Below are positions 34,183 through 40,997 of a stretch of DNA of 64,000 nucleotides, one piece after another. Positions within the stretch are counted from its first letter, which is position 1; the number at the start of each line of letters is the position of its first letter. This stretch comes from M3007 sp044224705 (GTDB lineage: Bacteria > Bacteroidota > Bacteroidia > Chitinophagales > Saprospiraceae), in assembly GCA_044224705.1 (NCBI GenBank), contig JBGAJY010000002.1, positions 1 through 64,000 on the forward strand, given 5' to 3'. The notes under the pieces were generated by a model that had not been told where the DNA came from, did no database searches, and saw only the letters and a program-made list of their open reading frames with translations. Both the position numbers and the translations under genes were made by a program.

Positions 34183-35673
34183 TCACTTCTCGCACATCGC
34201 AAACAAATTCACCCCTTCCGCCTCGAAACGAATCTCGGAGCAAGGCTTGGCAAAGCGCGAGTTTTCGTACAGCCGGTCCATGTCCTCTTCGGAGCGGTGC
34301 AGCAGGCGCCAGTCGAGTACGTAATCCATGAACGCTTTGGAGGGGTTGGACGGGTGGAAATTGCCGAGCACCAGCCGGCCGCCGGGCCGCAGGATCTGGT
34401 GGGCGTAATCGGCCAGTTTGACGACCAGCTGGTCGTTGAAATAATCGATCAGGCCGATGGAGTACACGAGGTCCTGCGGCGGCAAATTGAGCTGGCGGCG
34501 GCCCAGGGCGAGGTAGATCAGGTTTTCCTGGTGCAGGTCGATGGGCAGTTTGCAGGGGAAGCGCTCCATTTCGTCCATCACATGGGCCAGGGCCTTGAGG
34601 TCGATGTCGATGAGGGTGGCTTTGAGGCGGCTGGGGTCTTCGAGTTGTTCGTACACGTCGAACAGTTCGCGGGCGGGGCCGCAGGCGAAGATCGTGACGC
34701 GCAGGGGCTCGCCTTCCGGCGCGGCGTCGAGGGCGCGCAGGATTTCTTCGCGCAGCAGTCCGCGGCGGTTTTTGACGGCTTTGACGGCCGGGGCTTCGAG
34801 CGCCAGGCGGTCGAGCAGTTCGCCGGTGCGGCCGTTGCCGATGGCGCGGTCGTCGTACACGTTGGCGATAGTGAGGTAGTCGCCGGCGTAGCCGCGGGGT
34901 TTCACGTAGGAGCGCTGCAGGAAATTGGACATGAGCACGTAGGGCGCCATTTCCTGTTGTACGCGGTAGCCGAGGGCGTCTTTTTCCTGCGGGGTGCCGG
35001 GCGCATCGTCGCCGAGGTGTTCCTGTATGGCGTTTACCGCGGTGGAAAACGCTTCGGCTACGGCGGCGGCATTTTCCCGGAACTCCGTTTCCTGGCGCTT
35101 GATTTCCAGTTCGTTGGAACGAAACATGGCGGCTTTGAAATCGTCGAGGGCGCGGTGCAGCGGCGCGTGGGCGGCGGGGTTTTGCGGGTCGGGCGCTCCG
35201 GCCTGCTGAAGCGAGTTCAATTTGCCCGTGAGGGAGCGCAGGCGGCCGGAGAGGCTGTTCAGCAAGGCGCCGTTGAACTCGGCCCTGAAACCCTGGTCGC
35301 GGTCCATTTTTTCCTGTAAAATGCCGAACGGCAGCGTGAGGAGCATACAGCGCTCCACGGCTTTGACGCTGGCGGAAGCCGGCAGCCGTTCGATGAACGA
35401 CATTTCCCCGATGATCTGGCCGGGGCCGATGCTGGCGATCACCTGCCGCGGGTTGTCGGGATGGAATACCCGCATGACCCCTTCAATAAGGATGGAGATA
35501 TGGCCGATGTCCTGGCCTTCTTCCACGAGCAGGGCGCCGGCGGGTAGTTCGAGTTCGCGGGATGCATCGAGTATCCAGTCGCGGTGCGTGTCGCTGAGGG
35601 TGAAAAGCAGGTCGTAAGCGTTGGAGGGAAGCGGGGCGGGGCGCGAAGGGGCGGCAGACAAGATTGCACTCAT
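34183..35673 (-). CDS. Cyclic-nucleotide-binding domain fused to PhcB-like SAM methyltransferase
   Basis: A 496-residue cytoplasmic protein. Residues about 15-135 are a cNMP-binding roll (ELPAGALLVEEGQDIGHISI, VIASIGPGQIIGEMSFIERL, SASVKAVERCMLL). A helical linker rich in charged residues follows. From about 240 the sequence resembles the PhcB-type methyltransferase family, named for a Ralstonia enzyme making 3-hydroxy fatty acid methyl ester signals: QRSYVKPRGYAGDYLTI, AVKNRRGLLREEIL, the SAM motif VTIFACGPARELFDVYE (about 330), and LRPGGRLVLGNFHP. Thus a methyltransferase may be controlled by a cyclic nucleotide. The ATG at 35673 is used; the longer frame from 35778 lacks domain support. 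Substrate is inference. Confidence 0.8.
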   Translation of the reverse strand: MSAILSAAPSRPAPLPSNAYDLLFTLSDTHRDWILDASRELELPAGALLVEEGQDIGHISILIEGVMRVFHPDNPRQVIASIGPGQIIGEMSFIERLPASASVKAVERCMLLTLPFGILQEKMDRDQGFRAEFNGALLNSLSGRLRSLTGKLNSLQQAGAPDPQNPAAHAPLHRALDDFKAAMFRSNELEIKRQETEFRENAAAVAEAFSTAVNAIQEHLGDDAPGTPQEKDALGYRVQQEMAPYVLMSNFLQRSYVKPRGYAGDYLTIANVYDDRAIGNGRTGELLDRLALEAPAVKAVKNRRGLLREEILRALDAAPEGEPLRVTIFACGPARELFDVYEQLEDPSRLKATLIDIDLKALAHVMDEMERFPCKLPIDLHQENLIYLALGRRQLNLPPQDLVYSIGLIDYFNDQLVVKLADYAHQILRPGGRLVLGNFHPSNPSKAFMDYVLDWRLLHRSEEDMDRLYENSRFAKPCSEIRFEAEGVNLFAMCEK

Positions 35674-35820
35674 GGTTGGGTCGTTTTTTGAGTGCAAAGG
35701 AGGCCCGCCAAGCAGGGGGAGATGGTAAACGCGCGGCCAAAAAGGATAAAAAAAGATAAAATCTCTTGTAATCGTCACTCGTCAATCAAGTCCCACGAAC
35801 CCCATGCCCCACCACCATCT

Positions 35821-36159
35821 CTACCACTGCCATTCTTCCATGCCTTCAAGCGGGTCGGTTTTGACGCTGCGTTTGGTCGCGACGCGTTGTTTCTGGCGTT
35901 CGAGCACCAGCCGGGCGAGGCCCATCGGGGCGGGTTCGGGCGCGCCCGGGTGCAGGGCCGGGCGGATTTTTTCCTCCAGTACGTCGAGGCGGTACAGCAG
36001 GCTCATGAGGTATTCGGGGCGCTGCTCCAGCATTTCGGCGATGCGTTCGGAGAGCAGGGCCAGCAGTTCGTCCTCGGTGAGCGGCGGCGGGGCGTTGTCG
36101 AGTTCGAAAGGGCCGCGGACGAGCGCGGAGGCTTGAAGAAAGGAAGGATCTTCGGTCAT
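35821..36159 (-). CDS. Small hypothetical protein
   Basis: A 112-residue acidic protein beginning MTEDPSFLQASALVRGPFEL. It has a helical middle (LLALLSERIAEMLEQRPEYLMSL) and a basic C-terminal part (LERQKQRVATKRSV) ending in EEWQW. No domain recognised. It is probably real: codon use is regular, and a TACCTTTG promoter box stands four bases before the ATG. It is 148 bp upstream of, and on the same strand as, the cNMP/methyltransferase gene, so the two could be functionally linked. Confidence 0.65.
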   Translation of the reverse strand: MTEDPSFLQASALVRGPFELDNAPPPLTEDELLALLSERIAEMLEQRPEYLMSLLYRLDVLEEKIRPALHPGAPEPAPMGLARLVLERQKQRVATKRSVKTDPLEGMEEWQW

Positions 36160-36163
36160 GCGG

Positions 36164-36171
36164 CAAAGGTA
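36164..36171 (-). promoter_or_regulatory. TACCTTTG box 4 nt before a start codon
   Basis: On the minus strand TACCTTTG (exact TAnnTTTG) is followed by CCGC and the ATG of the small gene at 36159. Transcription would start at or next to the ATG, suggesting a leaderless mRNA. Confidence 0.45.
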
Positions 36172-36193
36172 CGGCGGGTTTGCACAGGGCGCT

Positions 36194-36216
36194 CGATGTC
36201 AATTTGTGTGACATCG
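36194..36216. promoter_or_regulatory. Inverted repeat CGATGTCA-N7-TGACATCG
   Basis: Perfect 8-bp arms around a 7-bp spacer, between two divergent genes (starts 36159 and 36328). The TGTCA-N7-TGACA shape resembles a dimeric regulator site, for instance of a Crp/Fnr-type protein. Regulator identity is not shown. Confidence 0.4.
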
Positions 36217-36327
36217 GGTGAATTTTTAAGCATAAAAATCCGCCGCGGGGCAGCAATTTTGGGGGACTTAATCTTTCACGTTCCCAAAATCGATGTTCTA
36301 ATGCGATCATTCCTATCCTCATCCACT

Positions 36328-39300
36328 ATGCTAAGACTCCTGTTCCCCATTTTCCTGCTCTGCGCCACGCTGCTTTCCGCACAAACGACACACCAGATTT
36401 CAGTAAAAATGGACGGATTCCGGATGCGGCTTCCCCTCGAAGCGCCGCAAGGCGGAACGGCCATCACCCTCCACCATCTCCAACCCGGAGAGGTGTACAC
36501 GGTCGTCGTGATCGGCGCGGCAGAAGGCCAGCAAGCGGTTTTCAGCCTCGCTGCCGGCCCTGGGCTGGGCCGTTCCGGCGCCGATTATAAGTTATTGTCC
36601 ACTCAGGCACTCCGGTTCAAGGCCACTTCGGAGCAGGCCGATTTTGAGATGAGCGCCCTGTCGCCGCACGGCGAAACCACGATTCCTTTTTTCCTGTCGG
36701 TCAAATGCGAAACCTGCGCCGAGGCCGTCGCGGCCCGGCAGGAGTTCCTGAACCGGCTCGTGCCGCCGATTCAGGCCACTTCGGGCGCCAGCGGACAAGA
36801 CCTGATCACCAACGTGCTCATCGGAGGCAACTGCTTCGGCGTCGCCAACGTAACCACCTTCGGTAACGCCCTGTCGCGCGGCACCTTCACCAACGGCGCC
36901 AGCAGCATCAACATCCAGGATGGCATGGTGATGGCTACCGGCCAGACGGATGTGGTGGAAGGCCCCAATACGAGCGGAAGCGCCAACCAGGGCTTTGGCA
37001 ATAACTCACCCGACGACGTCGACCTGAACTGGCTGGCTGCCGGCAACCAATGGGACGTGTCCAAAATTGAGTTCGATTTTACGCCTTCGGCAAACTTTGT
37101 GCAGTTCGAATACGTGTTCGGCTCCGAGGAATACTGCGAATACGTGGGCACGCAGTTCAACGACGTGTTCGGCTTTTTCATCAGCGGCCCCGGCATTACC
37201 GGCACCCAGAACCTCGCGGTGCTCGCCGGCAACACGCCCATTTCGATCAACACCGTCAACTACGTCAACAACTCGAACCAGTACGTCAACAACGATATTT
37301 TTTCTTCGCAATGCAGTTTTCTGCCCGCAGCTAACCTCCCAGATTGCCAGTTGGACGGCTGGACGAAAAAACTCGTGGCCAGCGCCACGCTGATCCCCTG
37401 CGCCACCTACCACATCAAACTGGCTATTGCCGACGTCGGCGACGGCGTGTGGGACTCCGCCGTTTTTCTCAAAGCCAATTCCTTCAATGCCGGAGGCACG
37501 GTGTCGGCTGCGCCGGTGTACGCCAACAACCTGCCCAGCGCCTACGAAAACTGCGGCCAGAGCTACATCAAATTCAGCCGCGGCACCGGCGGCAACAGTC
37601 AGCCCCTGGTGATCACTTTCTCCGTATCCCCGTCGAGTACGGCCACCTCGGGGGTGGACTACACGGCCCTGCCCACGAGCGTGCTGATTCCCGCCGGACA
37701 AAATGAGGTGCTCCTCCCGGTCAACATCCTGCCCGACGGGCTCACGGAAGGCCAGGAAAAAATCATCCTGCTCGTCGACAACCTTTGCTCCTGCACGCAG
37801 GGCGTGGTCGAGTTTTTGATCAATGATAATTCTGTGCTGACGGCTTCCCTGCAAGACGTGGTGAATTGCAACAGCAATAACCCGGTCACCCTGAATCCTT
37901 CGATCACGGGCGGCGCCCAACCGTATTCTTACGCATGGAGTACGGGTGAAACCACTTCCAGTATCATAGCCACGGCATCGGGCGTGTATACCGTGACCGT
38001 CACGGACGTGTGCGGACAATCCCAAACCGCAACGGCCAATGTGACCATCGGCTCGGCCATTCAGATTACCTCGAACCTGTCGGCCTGCCCCGGCGACGTA
38101 GTAATGATCGGCGGCGCAGGTTACACTGCACCGGACACCGTCGTGGTAAATGTGCCCGGCGCCGGCAACGCCTGCGACACGGTGAAAACCTATTATTTAC
38201 AACTTTTGCCCACGCCTACGCTGAGCGCTACCATACAGTTTTGTCCCGGCAGCTCAGTGACTATCGGCGACTCCACCTATACTTCACCCACCACCGTGAC
38301 GGCCACTATTTCGGGTCAAAATGGCGACTGCGACACCCTCGCCACCTACACCCTGGAATTGTTGCCCAATCCGACATGGGCTACAACCATTCAATTCTGC
38401 GCCGGCAGTTCGGTGACGATCGGCGACTCCACGTACACCCAGCCGACCACCGTGACGGCCATTTTGCCGGGCCAAAACGGCGATTGCGACACGCTCGCCA
38501 CCTATACCCTGCAATTGCTGCCGCAAATCACGCGCACCGAAACATTCGATTTCTGCCCCGGAGAATCGGTTACGATCAACGGTACAACTTATACCGAATC
38601 GACCACTTTTACCGTCAACGTCGATGGCGCCAATGGCGCCTGCGATACGCTGGTGACCTATATCCTCACCAAACTGCCGCAACCGGCCACGAGCACGAGC
38701 ATCTCCCTGTGTCCAGGCAACACCGTCAGCCTCGGCGGCACGACCTACACCGCGCCGAATACCGTCACACTGACGCTTCCCGGCGCCAACGGCGCCTGCG
38801 ACACGATCGCCACCTACATACTCGAATTGCTGCCGCAACCCACGACGTTTGAAACTGTGTATTTCTGCCCCGGTCAGTCCGTGCAGATCAACGGGGTGAA
38901 TTACACCGCCCCCGGCACCGTGGTGGACACCCTCCAAAACCCCGGCGGCGGCTGCGACATCATCGCGACTTACCAGATCGTGTCGCTCACGCCGGCGCCC
39001 TCGACGGTCAAAATCAACTGCCCGCCTTCCGTAGGCGTCACGATCCCGGCCGGCAATACGGGCGAAGTGGTCACCTACAACGCCCCCACGGCCAGCACCG
39101 ACTGCGTGTGCCCCGGTCTGGCGGTCAACATGACCAGCGGACTGGCTTCGGGCAGTTTCTTTCCGGTAGGCACCACCCAGGTTTGCTTCGCCGCTGAGGA
39201 CAGCTGCGGCAACTCGGCAGCCTGCTGCTTCTCCGTGACCATCAATGAAACGCCGCCCTGCGACGTCAAGGAGTTCGGCTGTATGCGCTGGGAACTGCTG

Positions 39301-39945
39301 ACGATCACCCAGGACGCAGCGCTCAATAAAACCTACCGCATCCGCTTCAAAAACTCCTGCGAAAACAAAATGTCCTACGCGCTGATCCAGTTGCCCAACG
39401 GCGTAGTGGCGGTGCAGCCGCCCGACAACTCGATCTATACGGCCCCGAGCGGCCGGAAGTACCAGGTGCGGAACCCGAACCTGGCGACCTTCTACTCCAT
39501 CCGTTTCAATACGCTGGGCGACAGCATCTCCAACGGACTGTCCGATATCTTCAAATACACCCTGCCCCCCACGGCCACGCCGGCGTACATCCACGTGGCG
39601 GTCCGGTTGTATCCGAGGATCTATTACGAAGCGCACCTGAATACGTTTTTCTGCCCGATCGGCATCACGCCCAGTTTCAAACCGGACGGCAGCTACGAGC
39701 TCCGGGTGGCGCCGAACCCCACGAGCGGAACGGTATCCATCGACCTCTCGGCCTGGGCTGAGCAGCGGGTGCAAATCCGTGTTCTGGACGGCCGCGGCCA
39801 AATGGTCAAAATGCTCACAACTACTGCAGAGTACGCTCCGCAGCAGCTGGCTTTGCCCGAAAATTTGTCTGACGGATTGTATTTCCTCGAAATACTGCCG
39901 GCCGACGGATCAAAACAGACGGCCAGGTTTGTGGTGCAGCATTGA
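36328..39945 (+). CDS. Secreted choice-of-anchor-L protein with T9SS type A sorting domain
   Basis: A 1205-residue extracellular protein. A signal peptide is LLFPIFLLCATLLSAQ from the ATG at 36328 (the ATG at 36301 is an alternative). About residues 150-390 form a choice-of-anchor-L domain (NVLIGGNCFGVANV, EYVFGSEEYCEYVG, NDVFGFFISGPGI). A Calx-beta-like domain covers about 404-500 (GVDYTALPTSVLIPAG), then a SprB-like repeat near 545 (YAWSTGETTSSI), six 52-residue repeats at about 587-898 (CPGSSVTIGDSTY), and a HYR domain to 975. The C-terminus (RVAPNPTSGTVSIDLS to FVVQH) is the T9SS type A sorting domain. A surface or matrix protein with no enzymatic motif. Confidence 0.9.
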   Translation: MLRLLFPIFLLCATLLSAQTTHQISVKMDGFRMRLPLEAPQGGTAITLHHLQPGEVYTVVVIGAAEGQQAVFSLAAGPGLGRSGADYKLLSTQALRFKATSEQADFEMSALSPHGETTIPFFLSVKCETCAEAVAARQEFLNRLVPPIQATSGASGQDLITNVLIGGNCFGVANVTTFGNALSRGTFTNGASSINIQDGMVMATGQTDVVEGPNTSGSANQGFGNNSPDDVDLNWLAAGNQWDVSKIEFDFTPSANFVQFEYVFGSEEYCEYVGTQFNDVFGFFISGPGITGTQNLAVLAGNTPISINTVNYVNNSNQYVNNDIFSSQCSFLPAANLPDCQLDGWTKKLVASATLIPCATYHIKLAIADVGDGVWDSAVFLKANSFNAGGTVSAAPVYANNLPSAYENCGQSYIKFSRGTGGNSQPLVITFSVSPSSTATSGVDYTALPTSVLIPAGQNEVLLPVNILPDGLTEGQEKIILLVDNLCSCTQGVVEFLINDNSVLTASLQDVVNCNSNNPVTLNPSITGGAQPYSYAWSTGETTSSIIATASGVYTVTVTDVCGQSQTATANVTIGSAIQITSNLSACPGDVVMIGGAGYTAPDTVVVNVPGAGNACDTVKTYYLQLLPTPTLSATIQFCPGSSVTIGDSTYTSPTTVTATISGQNGDCDTLATYTLELLPNPTWATTIQFCAGSSVTIGDSTYTQPTTVTAILPGQNGDCDTLATYTLQLLPQITRTETFDFCPGESVTINGTTYTESTTFTVNVDGANGACDTLVTYILTKLPQPATSTSISLCPGNTVSLGGTTYTAPNTVTLTLPGANGACDTIATYILELLPQPTTFETVYFCPGQSVQINGVNYTAPGTVVDTLQNPGGGCDIIATYQIVSLTPAPSTVKINCPPSVGVTIPAGNTGEVVTYNAPTASTDCVCPGLAVNMTSGLASGSFFPVGTTQVCFAAEDSCGNSAACCFSVTINETPPCDVKEFGCMRWELLTITQDAALNKTYRIRFKNSCENKMSYALIQLPNGVVAVQPPDNSIYTAPSGRKYQVRNPNLATFYSIRFNTLGDSISNGLSDIFKYTLPPTATPAYIHVAVRLYPRIYYEAHLNTFFCPIGITPSFKPDGSYELRVAPNPTSGTVSIDLSAWAEQRVQIRVLDGRGQMVKMLTTTAEYAPQQLALPENLSDGLYFLEILPADGSKQTARFVVQH
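38086..39021 (+). repeat. Tandem 156-bp coding repeat
   Basis: The cysteine codon of the CPG motif recurs at 38086, 38242, 38398, 38554, 38710 and 38866, an exact 156-bp period with six copies. DNA identity between copies is moderate, less than in the 153-bp repeat at 15192. Confidence 0.92.
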
Positions 39946-39948
39946 TTG

Positions 39949-40066
39949 AAAAAAGGGGTTTATAAAGGTTTATAAGGTTTATAAGGTTTATAAAAGGTGA
40001 GGGGATGCTCTCAACCCTTTTTATAAACCTTATCAACTTTATCAACCCTTATAAACCCCTTTTTTA
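39949..40066. repeat. TTATAAACC-type long inverted repeat
   Basis: Arms of about 54 bp, made of GGTTTATAA units on the left and TTATAAACC/TTATCAACC units on the right, face each other around a short centre containing GGGGATGCTCTC. It fills the whole gap between two convergent genes (stops at 39945 and 40067). A shared centre links it to the copy at 29244-29358. Confidence 0.88.
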
Positions 40067-40870
40067 TCACACGGACTGTTTCCGCCTTTCCTTAGCCAGT
40101 TTGATCCCATTGGCATCAAACGCCTTTTTCAATTCCTCGTACAGAAAATCCATGGTCTCGTTGTAGTGCTGCCCGGAGGTCCAGCAACCGACGTCGATTT
40201 TAATGTCGTCGCGGTTCATGCCGCTGAGCTGGACGGTGGAGGGGTGATCGGACAGGGTATGTTTGCAGCGCCCTGCCACCTCTGCCGCGATTTGGCGCAG
40301 CGTTTGGAGAGAAGTTTCTGCATCCACGAGCAGGGAAATCTGGGCCTGCACGGGCGTGTCGTGGCCCATGTTTTCGATGGCGCCCTCGGTCATTTTACCG
40401 TTCGGAATGATAATCCGTTTGCCGTGCTGGGTCAGGAGTATGGTGCTGAAAATCTGTATTTCGGCGACGTGACCCGTCAGACCATTTACCGTGAGCAAAT
40501 CGCCCACCTTGTAGGGGCGGAACAGGAGGATCAGCACGCCGCTGGCGAAATTACCCAGGCTGCCCTGCAGCGCCAGGCCTACCGAAAAGGCCAGAGCCGA
40601 AAAAATCGCGATGAACGAGGTCGTTTCCAGTCCGACCATACTGGCCACCACCAGCAAGAGCACCACTTTCAGCCCCACATCGGTCAGGGAAATAAAAAAC
40701 GGACGCAGGCTGTCGTCCATCTTCCGCTTGTGCAGGAACGAATCGAAACCGCGGATCAGGCGTTTGATGACCCACATCCCGACGATGAGCAGGGCGAGGG
40801 CCATGAGCACGCTCGGGCCGTAAAGCCAGGCAAAGTCGATCAGTCGGTCGGTGTACGTTTTTGTTTCCAC
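40067..40870 (-). CDS. MscS-family mechanosensitive channel
   Basis: A 267-residue protein with three N-terminal membrane helices. The pore helix and hinge are IAIFSALAFSVGLALQGSLGNFASGVLIL, the signature of MscS TM3 (A/G pattern with QGSLxNxxxG), followed by the beta domain LFRPYKVGDLLTVNG, TGHVAEIQIFSTIL and the IIPNGKM loop. It releases ions under osmotic downshock. No ATG is available; the GTG at 40870 (VETKTYTDRL) gives normal family length, while a GTG at 40957 would add 29 residues. It diverges from the M1 peptidase gene. Confidence 0.88.
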   Translation of the reverse strand: METKTYTDRLIDFAWLYGPSVLMALALLIVGMWVIKRLIRGFDSFLHKRKMDDSLRPFFISLTDVGLKVVLLLVVASMVGLETTSFIAIFSALAFSVGLALQGSLGNFASGVLILLFRPYKVGDLLTVNGLTGHVAEIQIFSTILLTQHGKRIIIPNGKMTEGAIENMGHDTPVQAQISLLVDAETSLQTLRQIAAEVAGRCKHTLSDHPSTVQLSGMNRDDIKIDVGCWTSGQHYNETMDFLYEELKKAFDANGIKLAKERRKQSV

Positions 40871-40997
40871 AGGCGTTTGTTTTGCGTTGAAAAAATCCCG
40901 GAACGGCCTATTAGCCGAAAATCGGGGCAAATTTGAGAAAACCAGACTGGCAAACACACATTTTTGCGCCGGTGTTGACCGTAAATTTCACGATATA

